From an uncultured Corynebacterium sp. (lineage in GTDB: Bacteria; Actinomycetota; Actinomycetes; Mycobacteriales; Mycobacteriaceae): a DNA stretch of 64,000 nt. Both the position numbers and the translations under genes were made by a program. Positions 15,359 to 23,531 of this stretch are shown piece by piece. The notes beneath the pieces are model-generated. The model was given only the letters and a program-made list of their open reading frames with translations, made no database searches and was not told the origin of the DNA. Position 1 is the first letter of the stretch, and every line of letters starts with the position of its first letter. The stretch spans positions 1 through 64,000 of the forward strand of contig NZ_CAMICL010000003.1 in the NCBI RefSeq assembly GCF_946221105.1, read 5' to 3'.

Positions 15359-16261
15359 ATGACTGCGTTGAATCCGAACGGCACGACCGCCGCCGTGATT
15401 GTCACCCACCGCCGTGTTGACCTGCTAAAACACTCGCTTGAGCAGGTGGTTAACCAGACGCATCCGGTGGATTGGGTGATTGTGGTGGACAACGGGGCGC
15501 AACACGAGGTGCAGGAGCTTCTCGACGACCTCGCGGCCGACCGCGCCGTCTACCTCCCCTCCCACACCAACCTGGGTGGCGCGGGCGGGTTCGCCTACGG
15601 ATTCCTGCACGCCCTGGCCCTGGGCGCGGACGCGATCTGGTGCGCGGACGACGACGGCCGCCCGAAAGACGATCACGTGCTCAAAAAGCTGTACCGGGTC
15701 GCAGAAAAGCACCAGCTTGCGGAGGTCTCCCCGGTGGTGGCCAACATCGACGACCCGGAGAAGCTGGCGTTCCCACTAAGACAAGGCACGACCTGGCACC
15801 GTCGCGTCGATGAGCTCGAAGGCGACTTCCTGCCCCAGTACGCGAGCCTGTTCAACGGCGCGCTGATCTCGGCAGAGGCCATGGAGCGCATCGGCGTGCC
15901 GGATTACCGTCTGTTTATCCGGGGCGACGAGGTGGAGTACCACCGTCGTCTGGCACAATCCGGACTCCCCTACGGCACGGCGCTGACCACGTTCTACCTG
16001 CACCCGGACGGCTCTGGCGAGTTCCACCCGATCATGGGCGGCCGTGCCCACGCGCAGTTCCCCGACAACCCCACCAAGCGGTATTTCACGTACCGGAACC
16101 GCGGCTACATCATTAACCAGCGCGGCATGAAGAAGATGCAGCTGCAGGAGGTGGTGCGCTTCGGCTGGTTCTTCCTGCTGGAAAAGAAGGACCCGAAGGG
16201 CTTCTACCAGTGGCTGAAGCTACTTCGGCGGGGAGCCAAAGAGGACTTCAGGCGGCCATAG
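15359..16261 (+). CDS. glfT1: Galactofuranosyltransferase GlfT1
   Basis: 300 residues, GT2 family (GT-A fold), Rv3782-like. It has TAAVIVTHRR near the N-terminus and the metal-binding CADDDGRP (about 95-102); RGDEVEYHRR fits the catalytic region. In mycolata GlfT1 transfers the first one or two galactofuranose residues from UDP-Galf to the rhamnosyl linker lipid on the cytoplasmic face, starting galactan. The ATG is selected by homology and position; the open frame upstream lacks support. The gene is convergent with the GtrA-like gene and overlaps it by 14 bases. Confidence 0.9.
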   Translation: MTALNPNGTTAAVIVTHRRVDLLKHSLEQVVNQTHPVDWVIVVDNGAQHEVQELLDDLAADRAVYLPSHTNLGGAGGFAYGFLHALALGADAIWCADDDGRPKDDHVLKKLYRVAEKHQLAEVSPVVANIDDPEKLAFPLRQGTTWHRRVDELEGDFLPQYASLFNGALISAEAMERIGVPDYRLFIRGDEVEYHRRLAQSGLPYGTALTTFYLHPDGSGEFHPIMGGRAHAQFPDNPTKRYFTYRNRGYIINQRGMKKMQLQEVVRFGWFFLLEKKDPKGFYQWLKLLRRGAKEDFRRP

Positions 16262-16676
16262 TTTTCTTGGCTTCGCGGAAGATCAGGTGCCGCTGCAGCT
16301 CGAAGTTGACCACGGTGGCCACGCCCTGGGCGATAACAAAGGACACGACGTTCTTCCACGGGTTGACCAGGCCCAGCGACGTCAGTGGCGAGTCCGTCAC
16401 GCGCCACAGCACCATCTGCACCGCGAACGTCACGGCGTAGAGCACGAAGACTGCCCCGGCCTTCTTCGCGTTGATCTTGGCGTCGAAGGAGAACTTGGAG
16501 TTGAGCACATAGGCGGCGATGGTGCCGAAGACCCAGCCCACGGCCTTGGCAAAGTCGCGCTGCCACCCCAGCCATTCGTCGAGGGTGTGGGTGATGCCGA
16601 AGTCGATGACTGCGCAGCCCACGCCGACCAAGAGGAAGGGCACGAGCTGCTGTTTCAGGGAAGAACTTGAAGCCAC
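16248..16676 (-). CDS. GtrA-like membrane protein (Rv3789-like)
   Basis: 142 residues with four predicted membrane helices and the GtrA-family motifs FLLVGVGCAVIDF, YVLNSKFSF and VVNFELQRHLIF. The M. tuberculosis counterpart Rv3789, next to dprE1, has been proposed to flip decaprenyl-phosphoarabinose or to act as an accessory to AftA; which applies here cannot be told. The start is a GTG with TAGGGT 8 nt upstream (16685-16690), another apparently leaderless gene. The orientation is opposite to the dprE genes. Confidence 0.88.
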   Translation of the reverse strand: MASSSSLKQQLVPFLLVGVGCAVIDFGITHTLDEWLGWQRDFAKAVGWVFGTIAAYVLNSKFSFDAKINAKKAGAVFVLYAVTFAVQMVLWRVTDSPLTSLGLVNPWKNVVSFVIAQGVATVVNFELQRHLIFREAKKTMAA

Positions 16677-16687
16677 GGGCGAATACC

Positions 16688-17470
16688 CTACCCGCGCATG
16701 AGTTGGCGGTAGATATCCAACATCTCCGCCGGGGTCCTTTCGCCGCCAATTTCATCCAGCGAAGCCAGCGATTCCGCGCACAGACCCCGGATCTCCCCAA
16801 TCCCCAACTCCTCATGCCCCAGCGAAGCGAAGATGCTCTCGGCGATGTGCGCGGTTTCCCCGCCCGCGCAGCAGGTCAGCGCGAAGATCAGGGACCAGAA
16901 GGCGTCCCTTTCCACGCGCCCAGCTTCCACCGGCAGCGCCTCGATCCGCTCCCCCGCGCCCACATCCAGCGCCTGCAGCAGCGGCACAAAGTCGTGCCCG
17001 CGCGCCCGCGCCATGAACTCGCGCACCTCGGCGCGCAGCCCCGGCACCTCAACCTCGCCCATCAGCCGGGCGTTGACTTCTCCGATGTCGAACCCATGCG
17101 GCCCGAACGCCCCCGAACCCGCCACGCACACGGACGGCGGCGTGGACTCGTCGCGCGGGTACACGTTGGCCAGCTGCATCTCGAAAGACCACAATCCGTG
17201 GGAAAAGTGGGTGGAATCGCCGGGGGACTTTAGGACGTCGCAAAGCAAACGCTCCTGGGGCGCATCCGCACCCACCTCCTCGATGCCGAAGACCTCGCCC
17301 ACGATCTCGCAGCACTCAGTGATGGTCGCGTCCTCGTCGATGCCCACCCAGCGGTACACAACCTCATCCGACACCAGGCCGACGCGCACAAGCAGCGTCG
17401 CACCAGCCCGGCGCTCGGTGAGGCGGATCACCGGCGCGAGGTGGTCTGAGCGGTAGAGGGTGCTGGACAT
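16688..17470 (-). CDS. Hypothetical protein, 260 aa
   Basis: I do not recognise a family with confidence. From the ATG at 17470 (TATATT 7 nt upstream, so leaderless) the N-terminal 70 residues resemble the beta-alpha fold of pRiA4b ORF-3-like proteins (LLVRVGLV, then YRWVGIDEDATITECCEIV), but this is weak. The remainder is acidic and helical with a Cys pair (LTCCAGG) and no signal or membrane segment. An in-frame start 27 bases upstream lacks promoter support. It is divergent from the small gene at 17496; the two starts are 26 bp apart. Confidence 0.65.
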   Translation of the reverse strand: MSSTLYRSDHLAPVIRLTERRAGATLLVRVGLVSDEVVYRWVGIDEDATITECCEIVGEVFGIEEVGADAPQERLLCDVLKSPGDSTHFSHGLWSFEMQLANVYPRDESTPPSVCVAGSGAFGPHGFDIGEVNARLMGEVEVPGLRAEVREFMARARGHDFVPLLQALDVGAGERIEALPVEAGRVERDAFWSLIFALTCCAGGETAHIAESIFASLGHEELGIGEIRGLCAESLASLDEIGGERTPAEMLDIYRQLMRG

Positions 17471-17477
17471 GGCGCCC

Positions 17478-17485
17478 AATATAGG
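17478..17485. promoter_or_regulatory. Overlapping divergent -10 boxes
   Basis: AATATAGG holds TATATT on the minus strand (17478-17483, 7 nt to the ATG at 17470) and TATAGG on the plus strand (17480-17485, 10 nt to the ATG at 17496). One of four such pairs in the window. Confidence 0.45.
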
Positions 17486-17495
17486 CTTTCTTTCC

Positions 17496-17732
17496 ATGAG
17501 GAAGCATTACAAAGGCGACGACCCGCACGCGATCCACGAGGCAGCACAGCGTATCGACGCTCCGTTGTCCGACTTCATGGCCCGCCTCATGGCGGAAGAA
17601 CTGCCCTTCGTGGACTCCAAGGGACGCACCCGCATCTACGAGATCCTCCGCGAGCACAAGGCCGCCGGCAAACCTGTGATTTCCAGCCAAGAAGAGCTCC
17701 CCACGGAGATTCGTAGCATCATGGATCTGTGA
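17496..17732 (+). CDS. Small hypothetical protein, 78 aa
   Basis: A small soluble protein beginning MRKHYKGDDP. It is helical and charged and ends with SRR-free acidic turns (EELPTEIRSIMDL). The middle segment (SDFMARLMAEELPFVD) could form a helix-turn-helix like those of short antitoxin-type regulators, but no partner toxin is adjacent. It lies 21 bases before dprE1 and reads in the same direction, though dprE1 has its own -10 box. I cannot assign a function. Confidence 0.55.
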   Translation: MRKHYKGDDPHAIHEAAQRIDAPLSDFMARLMAEELPFVDSKGRTRIYEILREHKAAGKPVISSQEELPTEIRSIMDL

Positions 17733-17740
17733 TTCCGGCG

Positions 17741-17746
17741 TAGGGT
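17741..17746 (+). promoter_or_regulatory. -10 box of leaderless dprE1
   Basis: TAGGGT ends 7 nt before the ATG at 17754 and decides that start over the in-frame GTG at 17745 and ATG at 17748. Confidence 0.55.
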
Positions 17747-17753
17747 GATGGGC

Positions 17754-19151
17754 ATGGAACTGACAACCCAATCCCTCTACGGCTGGGGCCGTACCGCCCC
17801 CTCTACCGCACAGGTGTTGTCCACCGCCGACGTTGACACGATCGCCCAGGCGGTCAAGCAGGTGGCCGACGAAAACTCCGAGCTCCCAGAGCATAAGCGC
17901 CGCGGCGTCATCGCCCGCGGCATGGGCCGCTCCTACGGCGACCCCGCCCAAAACGGCGGCGGCCTCGTCGTGGACATGACGCCGCTGAACCGCATCCACT
18001 CCATCGACCCGGACACCGGCATCGTCGACGTGGACGGCGGCGTGACCCTGGACCAGCTGATGAAGGCCGCGCTGCCCTACGGCCTGTGGGTCCCGGTGCT
18101 GCCCGGAACCCGCCAGGTCACCATCGGCGGCGCCATCGGCCCGGACATCCACGGCAAGAACCACCACTCCGCAGGCTCTTTCGGCGACCACGTGCTCTCC
18201 ATAGAGCTGTTGGTCGCGGACGGGCGCGTGCTGCACCTCGAGCCGACGGGCGAAACTGCCGAGCTGTTCTGGGCCACCGTCGGCGGTATGGGCCTGACCG
18301 GCATCATCCTGCGCGCCCGCATCCAGATGACGTTCACGGAAACCGCCTACTTCATCGCGGACACCGACCGCACCGACACCCTGGATGAGACGATCGCGCT
18401 GCATTCCGACGGCTCCGAGGTGAACTACACCTACTCCTCGGCCTGGTTCGACGCCATCTCCGCGCCGCCGAAGACCGGCCGCTCCACCATCTCCCGCGGC
18501 TCCCTGGCCACCCTGGACCAGCTCAAGGAGCTCGCCCCGAAGCTGGCGAAGGACCCGCTGAAGTTCAACGCCCCGCAGCTGATGACGGTGCCGGACATCT
18601 TCCCGTCCTGGACCATGAACAAACTGTCGCTGATGGCCATCGGCGAGGCGTACTACCTGATGGGCTCGCCCGCGCGTAACCAGGTGCAAAACCTCACGCA
18701 GTTCTACCAGCCGCTGGATCTGATCGGCGAGTGGAACCGCGGCTACGGCAAGGCCGGCTTCCTGCAGTACCAGTTCGTCGTACCCACCGACGCCGTGGAG
18801 CCGTTCAAGGACATCATCTACGACATCCAGGCTTCCGGCCACTACACCGCCCTGAACGTGTTCAAGCTGTTCGGCGAGGGCAACCAGGCGCCGCTGTCCT
18901 ACCCGATGAAGGGCTGGAACGTGTGCGTGGACTTCCCCATCCGCCCGGGCCTGAACGAGTTCCTGGACCGCCTGGACGACCAGGTCATGCAGTTCGGCGG
19001 CCGCCTCTACCTGGCCAAGGAGTCCCGCACCTCCGCGGAGAAGTTCCACGCCATGTACCCGGGCATGGCCGGCTGGCTGCAGACCCGCCGCGAGATCGAC
19101 CCGACCGGCGTGTTCGCATCCGACATGTCCCGCCGACTCGAGCTGAACTAA
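17754..19151 (+). CDS. dprE1: Decaprenylphosphoryl-beta-D-ribose oxidase DprE1
   Basis: 465 residues. A VAO-type FAD-binding domain (GVIARGMGRSYGDPAQN near 45-60; LPGTRQVTIGGAIGPDIHGKN near 117-137) is followed by the substrate domain. DprE1 oxidises the 2' hydroxyl of decaprenylphosphoryl ribose to the keto form, with FAD, in the first half of epimerisation to decaprenylphosphoryl arabinose. The motif GWNVCVDFPI near residue 390 keeps the cysteine that benzothiazinones modify covalently in M. tuberculosis. It lies 12 bases before dprE2, forming an operon. Confidence 0.96.
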   Translation: MELTTQSLYGWGRTAPSTAQVLSTADVDTIAQAVKQVADENSELPEHKRRGVIARGMGRSYGDPAQNGGGLVVDMTPLNRIHSIDPDTGIVDVDGGVTLDQLMKAALPYGLWVPVLPGTRQVTIGGAIGPDIHGKNHHSAGSFGDHVLSIELLVADGRVLHLEPTGETAELFWATVGGMGLTGIILRARIQMTFTETAYFIADTDRTDTLDETIALHSDGSEVNYTYSSAWFDAISAPPKTGRSTISRGSLATLDQLKELAPKLAKDPLKFNAPQLMTVPDIFPSWTMNKLSLMAIGEAYYLMGSPARNQVQNLTQFYQPLDLIGEWNRGYGKAGFLQYQFVVPTDAVEPFKDIIYDIQASGHYTALNVFKLFGEGNQAPLSYPMKGWNVCVDFPIRPGLNEFLDRLDDQVMQFGGRLYLAKESRTSAEKFHAMYPGMAGWLQTRREIDPTGVFASDMSRRLELN

Positions 19152-19163
19152 GGAGAACCGACC

Positions 19164-19928
19164 ATGTTGAATGCAGTAGGCCAAGCCCAGCACATCCTGC
19201 TCCTCGGCGGCACCAGCGAGATCGGCCTCGCCATCGTCGCCGAGCTCGCCTCCCGCGGCGGCAACCCCACCGTCACCCTGTGTGCACGCAAGGACTCCCC
19301 GCGTATCGACGGCGCGATCTCGGCCGTCCAACAAGCCGGCGCGGGCCACGTGCGCCTCGTGGACTTCGACGCCCTCGATTTCGCCTCCCACCCGGCGGTG
19401 CTCGACGCCGCGTTTGAAGACGGCGACGTCGACGTTGCCGTGGTCGCCTTCGGCACCCTCGGCGACCAGGAGCAGCTCTGGCAGGACCAGGCGGCGGCAG
19501 TGGCGTCCGCGCAGACGAACTTCACCGCCCCGATGTCCGTCGGCGTGCTGTTGGGCCAGCACATGAAGCGCCAGGGCAACGGCAAGATCATCGCCCTGTC
19601 GTCCGTGGCGGGCCAGCGCGTGCGCCGCTCCAACTTCGTCTACGGCGCCTCCAAGGCCGGCATCGACGGGTTCTACCTGCAGCTCGGCGAGGCCCTGAAG
19701 GACGACGGCGTGACCGTCACCGTGGTCCGCCCCGGCCAGGTGCGCACCAAGATGACCGACGGCCTCGACGAGGCCCCGCTCACCGTGAACAAGGAAGATG
19801 TTGCCGAGGCCGCCGTCGAGGCTGCACTGGCCGGCAAGTCCTCCGTGTTCGTGCACAAGCTCTTCGGCCCGATCTCCCTGGTGCTGAAGGCTATCCCGGC
19901 ACCGATCATGAGCAAGCTCAACTTCTAG
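19164..19928 (+). CDS. dprE2: Decaprenylphosphoryl-2-keto-ribose reductase DprE2
   Basis: 254 residues, short-chain dehydrogenase. It has an NAD(P)-binding GGTSEIG near 13-19, an SSVAGQR strand and the catalytic YGASK (Tyr about 159, Lys about 163). It reduces the keto intermediate from DprE1 to decaprenylphosphoryl arabinose, the only known arabinofuranose donor for AftA and Emb. AAGGAGAACC precedes the ATG, so translation depends on a ribosome site within the dprE1-dprE2 transcript. A strong terminator follows, separating it from the next genes, unlike the arrangement in M. tuberculosis. Confidence 0.95.
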   Translation: MLNAVGQAQHILLLGGTSEIGLAIVAELASRGGNPTVTLCARKDSPRIDGAISAVQQAGAGHVRLVDFDALDFASHPAVLDAAFEDGDVDVAVVAFGTLGDQEQLWQDQAAAVASAQTNFTAPMSVGVLLGQHMKRQGNGKIIALSSVAGQRVRRSNFVYGASKAGIDGFYLQLGEALKDDGVTVTVVRPGQVRTKMTDGLDEAPLTVNKEDVAEAAVEAALAGKSSVFVHKLFGPISLVLKAIPAPIMSKLNF

Positions 19929-19944
19929 CTCTGCCCGCATAACC

Positions 19945-19980
19945 CAGCCGCGATCCGTCGCCGATGACGGATCGCGGCTG
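19945..19980 (+). terminator. Rho-independent terminator after dprE2
   Basis: A perfect 15-bp stem (19945-19959 with 19966-19980), loop GCCGAT, followed by AATTTGT. It overlaps the left end of intergenic element copy B. Confidence 0.85.
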
Positions 19981-20042
19981 AATTTGTCAGACGGACCCTA
20001 TATCCCCAGGGCCCTGACATTTTCTGCCTGAGACTGTCAGGA
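19971..20042. repeat. 72-bp intergenic element, copy B
   Basis: Partner of 4000-4071 with the same spacing of the conserved blocks ATCGCGGC, GAAT, TGTCAGA, CCCCAGG and TGTCAGGA. It ends just before the convergent FtsX-like gene. Confidence 0.5.
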
Positions 20043-20046
20043 TGAA

Positions 20047-21438
20047 CTAGTCGTTCGCCCGGCCCATCCCGAGCAGCACCTTCTCGCGCAGCCGACCGGT
20101 CCCCAGCACCGCCAGGACGCAACCGGCCAGCGCCACCACAACAAGCGCGCCGATTAGAGCCAGTTTGTCAAGCACATTGACGTGGATCAAGATCATGCCG
20201 ATGCCCATCAGGCCGCCCATGCCGAATCCCAGCAGGGCCACCACCAGCATCGGCACCCCGACCTCGCGCACGGCCACCTTGGTGTGGAACGCGGCCGGCG
20301 CACCAATGAAGTAGAGCGACTTGGTCAGTTGTTTTTGCTCCACTACAGACAGCGCCTGGGTGAGCAGGGTGGACGAGATCAGCAGCACCGTCGCCAAAAC
20401 CACGGTGATGACCACGCCGGAGGGAATGTCACCCGTGATCATCTTCAGGGCGGGCTGGTCGTTGACCTCCGGTACTGCGGAGATCCAAGCGCCGACGCCA
20501 CCGATGAACGCCACGAAGTAGAGAGCGGTCACGCGTTTCCAGGTGGTTTTGGCGCCACGGCCTACCCGGCGCGTGGCCACGTAGTTGGCAGCTCCGGGCA
20601 CCCGGTAGCTCAGCCGCGCGAGCAGCTGGATCACGCCGACCGCGATCAGTGCGTTGACGGTGAGGATGCCGCCAGCCACGACCAGCATCACCACGAAATC
20701 CAACGCGTCTGCCTCTGGAGCGATGGTCAACGAACTCAGGTAGCGATACAGCACCACCGCACCAACCACTGACAGCACCAGCGTGATCACGCTTTGCCCC
20801 TTCGGCGGGATTTTCTTGGTCACACCGAGTGGGGTCACGGCGACTCGTCGCAACGCGAGCCACACGGAGCACGCGGCCAGAACCAGTACCACGATCCACG
20901 CGGCGGGGATGACCCACCAGGTGAGCATCTCCCAAGTGCCAATCGGTTGTTCCTGGAACGTCAACAGGCTCCATGCGGGGCACGTGACCACGTACAGCGC
21001 CGAGCCGAGCGCCAGTCCGACAAGTGCCTGGCACAGTGATTCCAGGATCATCATCCCGCGCACCTCACCGGCTGTCGCGCCGATGAGGCGTAGCGCCGCC
21101 AGGTGTTCTTCGCGCCCGCCGAGGTTTGCTCGCGCGGCCTGGGTGAGCAGTCCCAACAGGCTCGGCACGAGCAGCACGCACGCGAACAGCGCGAGGAAGA
21201 TGTACGCCATGGAAATCGGTCCGCCCAGGTTCTCCTCGACCTCCACGAGCGCTTCGTGCGGATGAATGTCTCGCTCTACGAACATCCAGGTGCCGCCCAT
21301 GAGTGTGCACAGCATCCACGTCGCCACCGTCACCGCGACCAGCGACAGCGCACGCACCCAGCGCTCGCCGATTCTGCGCTGCGAGCGCCCCTCGCCTGTC
21401 GACGACACCGCCGACCGCATCAACGTCACCGCACTCAT
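20047..21438 (-). CDS. FtsX-like ABC transporter permease
   Basis: 463 residues with eight predicted membrane helices in two FtsX-type repeats. Each half has the characteristic soluble stretch before the last helices (REEHLAALRLIGATAGEVRGMM in the first half; VVEQKQLTKSLYFIGAP in the second). Such permeases pair with LolD/MacB-type ATPases for lipoprotein, lipid or peptide-antibiotic export or sensing. Its ATG overlaps the stop of the ATPase gene (ATGA), so the two are translationally coupled. A divergent two-component system is adjacent, the usual arrangement of peptide-antibiotic (BceAB-like) or envelope-stress modules, although the Bce extracellular domain is not seen. Confidence 0.85.
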   Translation of the reverse strand: MSAVTLMRSAVSSTGEGRSQRRIGERWVRALSLVAVTVATWMLCTLMGGTWMFVERDIHPHEALVEVEENLGGPISMAYIFLALFACVLLVPSLLGLLTQAARANLGGREEHLAALRLIGATAGEVRGMMILESLCQALVGLALGSALYVVTCPAWSLLTFQEQPIGTWEMLTWWVIPAAWIVVLVLAACSVWLALRRVAVTPLGVTKKIPPKGQSVITLVLSVVGAVVLYRYLSSLTIAPEADALDFVVMLVVAGGILTVNALIAVGVIQLLARLSYRVPGAANYVATRRVGRGAKTTWKRVTALYFVAFIGGVGAWISAVPEVNDQPALKMITGDIPSGVVITVVLATVLLISSTLLTQALSVVEQKQLTKSLYFIGAPAAFHTKVAVREVGVPMLVVALLGFGMGGLMGIGMILIHVNVLDKLALIGALVVVALAGCVLAVLGTGRLREKVLLGMGRAND

Positions 21439-22100
21439 CGCCCCACCTCCGAGTGGATCAGGCCGTCGCGGATTTCCACGCGGCGGCTACACCAGTCGGC
21501 AATCTTCGGGTCGTGCGTGACCAGCACCAGGGTGACGCCGAATTTCTGGCACACGGCCACGATCTGTTGCATGACTTCGTGGCCGGTGGCCTGGTCCAGT
21601 GCCGCGGTCGGTTCGTCGGCAAACACGACGGATGGCGGCCCGGCCAAGGCACGCGCGATGGCCACGCGCTGCCCCTGACCGCCGGAGAGCTGCCCCGGGT
21701 AGCGGTCCACATAGGCGCCCAGACCCAGACGTGTGAGCATGTCCACCGCATCCTTGTGCGCTTGAGATCGCGACACCCCGCGCATGATCTGCGGCAGCGC
21801 GACGTTTTCGGTGGCGGTCAGTTCGGGCAGCAGCTGGCCGTCTTGGAAGATGAAGCCGAAGTGCTCGAGGCGTAGACGTGAGCGTTCCGCGTCGCTCATT
21901 GCAGCCACATCGCGGCCGTCGAACAGCACTTCGCCGTGGTCGGGCACGAGCACGCCGGACATGCAGTGCAGCAGGGTCGACTTGCCGGAGCCCGAGGGCC
22001 CCATGATGGCTACGGAATCGCCGTCGCCCACCGTCAGGCTGATGCCTTCGAGGACCCGCTGTTGGGTGAATGACTTTGTGATGTCTCTGAGTTCAAGCAT
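21435..22100 (-). CDS. LolD/MacB-type ABC transporter ATPase
   Basis: 221 residues. Walker A GPSGSGKST (34-42), Q-loop, signature LSGGQGQRVAIARAL and Walker B VVFADEPTAALD are all intact. It belongs to the lipoprotein/antimicrobial-peptide exporter ATPases that work with FtsX-like permeases. It is the first gene of a leftward two-gene operon. The 92-bp gap to the divergent histidine kinase contains the promoters of both. Confidence 0.92.
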   Translation of the reverse strand: MLELRDITKSFTQQRVLEGISLTVGDGDSVAIMGPSGSGKSTLLHCMSGVLVPDHGEVLFDGRDVAAMSDAERSRLRLEHFGFIFQDGQLLPELTATENVALPQIMRGVSRSQAHKDAVDMLTRLGLGAYVDRYPGQLSGGQGQRVAIARALAGPPSVVFADEPTAALDQATGHEVMQQIVAVCQKFGVTLVLVTHDPKIADWCSRRVEIRDGLIHSEVGR

Positions 22101-22192
22101 GGTTCCTATTCCACATGTGGTCGTCGCTAAGCACTATGGCCCTGACTCCCGAATATGGGTAGTGCTAGCTCTACCCCGCTACGCTCGCGGGC

Positions 22193-22870
22193 ATGCGGCG
22201 AAGAAGCAACCACGAGCAGCGGGCGGCGGCGAAGATCCACCAGCTCACCGCGTCGCGACGCAAGATTGCGGAGGCGTACGAGGTGGAGCGTCTACGTATC
22301 GAACGCGACCTGCACGACGGCGCGCAGCAGTACTTCGTGGCTGCGGCGATGAAACTCGGTGAGGCCAGGCTGGATGTCGATTCGCCGCTTCTCGACGACG
22401 CCGCCCGCGACCTCCACAACGGCCTCCACGCCCTGCGGCGCACCGTGCGTGGCATCCACCCGCGGGAATTGTCGGACCACGGGCTCATCGCCGCGATCGA
22501 GACGGCCGCCGCGCAGTACGGCCCGCACGTCACGGTCCGTGCGCCGCACGAGCTGCCGCGTATCGACGACTCCGTCACCGCCGCCGCCTACTTCTTCACC
22601 GCCGAAGCGCTCACCAACGCCGCGAAGCACGCACCCCAAGAACACGTCAGCGTGCTCGTGACTTGTGACCACACTCTGAACATCTCGGTGACCGACCAGG
22701 GCGGCGGCAACGCGCACATCACCTCCGGCGGCGGGCTCGACGGCATGCAGGAACGGATCGCGGCGTTCGGCGGGACGATGGAGGTGACCTCGCCCGACGG
22801 TGGGCCGACCACCGTCACCGCCCGTATTCCGTTGCTGTTGTTCCGGGGAGAAAGTGGGATTGCGCCATGA
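22193..22870 (+). CDS. Cytoplasmic NarL-class sensor histidine kinase
   Basis: 225 residues. HisKA_3 dimerisation domain with phospho-acceptor His41 in ERDLHDGAQQ. The HATPase domain has TAEALTNAAKHA as N-box and GGGLDGMQERIAAFGG as G-box. No membrane helix or sensory domain is present; residues 1-25 are basic and helical. Similar truncated kinases are membrane-associated or sense through a partner, so the adjacent FtsX permease may be the sensor. The ATG has TACGCT 7 nt upstream, suggesting a leaderless mRNA. It overlaps the response regulator by four bases. Confidence 0.9.
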   Translation: MRRRSNHEQRAAAKIHQLTASRRKIAEAYEVERLRIERDLHDGAQQYFVAAAMKLGEARLDVDSPLLDDAARDLHNGLHALRRTVRGIHPRELSDHGLIAAIETAAAQYGPHVTVRAPHELPRIDDSVTAAAYFFTAEALTNAAKHAPQEHVSVLVTCDHTLNISVTDQGGGNAHITSGGGLDGMQERIAAFGGTMEVTSPDGGPTTVTARIPLLLFRGESGIAP

Positions 22871-23511
22871 GGATTGTCATCGCGGACGACTCCGCGCTGC
22901 TCAGGGAAGGCGTCGCCGGCCTGCTCACCCGGCGTGGCCACGAGGTCGTGGCGCAGGTGGACAGTGCGGATCGGGTACAGGGAGTCGTCGATACGCATGT
23001 GCCCGACCTGGTGATCACAGACGTGCGGATGCCACCGAACATGCGTGACGACGGCCTCCAAGCCGCGCTGGCGCTACGCAAGCAGGGCCCGGTTAACGTG
23101 CTGGTGCTCTCGCAGTACGTTGCGCCCGCCTACGCGCGGGAACTGTTCTCCGGTGGCGACGGCGGCACCGGTTACCTGCTCAAGGATCGTGTCGCCGAAG
23201 TGAAAGACTTCATCCAGGCGTGCGAAACCGTGGCGACCGGCGGTGTGGTTATCGATCCGGACGTCGCCAGCGCACTGATGGCCGCGAGCTCGCGTTGGCT
23301 GACCACGCTCACCCCGCGCGAGATGGAGGTACTCGAGCACATGGCGGAGGGCCTGTCCAACGCGCAGATCGCCGAGAAACTCTACCTTTCTGGCGCAGCG
23401 GTGGCGAAGCACGTTTCCAGTATCTTCTCCAAACTGGGACTTACCCCCGACGAGGACAACCGTCGAGTACGCGCGATCCTGATGTACCTGGCAGAACGTG
23501 GAGTTGGGTAG
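22867..23511 (+). CDS. NarL/LuxR-family response regulator
   Basis: 214 residues. The receiver domain has Asp7/Asp8 in the acidic pocket and phospho-acceptor Asp52 (VITDVRMPP), with Lys of YLLKDR near 105. The C-terminal LuxR HTH is LTPREMEVLEHMAEGLSNAQIA and onwards. Co-translated with the kinase. Probable targets are the divergent ABC genes and perhaps aftA, whose start is only 20 bases downstream of this gene's stop. Confidence 0.93.
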   Translation: MRIVIADDSALLREGVAGLLTRRGHEVVAQVDSADRVQGVVDTHVPDLVITDVRMPPNMRDDGLQAALALRKQGPVNVLVLSQYVAPAYARELFSGGDGGTGYLLKDRVAEVKDFIQACETVATGGVVIDPDVASALMAASSRWLTTLTPREMEVLEHMAEGLSNAQIAEKLYLSGAAVAKHVSSIFSKLGLTPDEDNRRVRAILMYLAERGVG

Positions 23512-23531
23512 CGTATGCGAAACTGTTACGT

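Noticed and set aside
17364..19940. Very long minus-strand open frame (858 codons) opposite dprE1 and dprE2
   Set aside because: It is a high-GC shadow of two certain genes, with a low-complexity Ala/Gly/His/Val translation and no recognisable domain. The same holds for 7165-8475, 43425-45131 (upstream extension of ROK), 10718-12517 and others.
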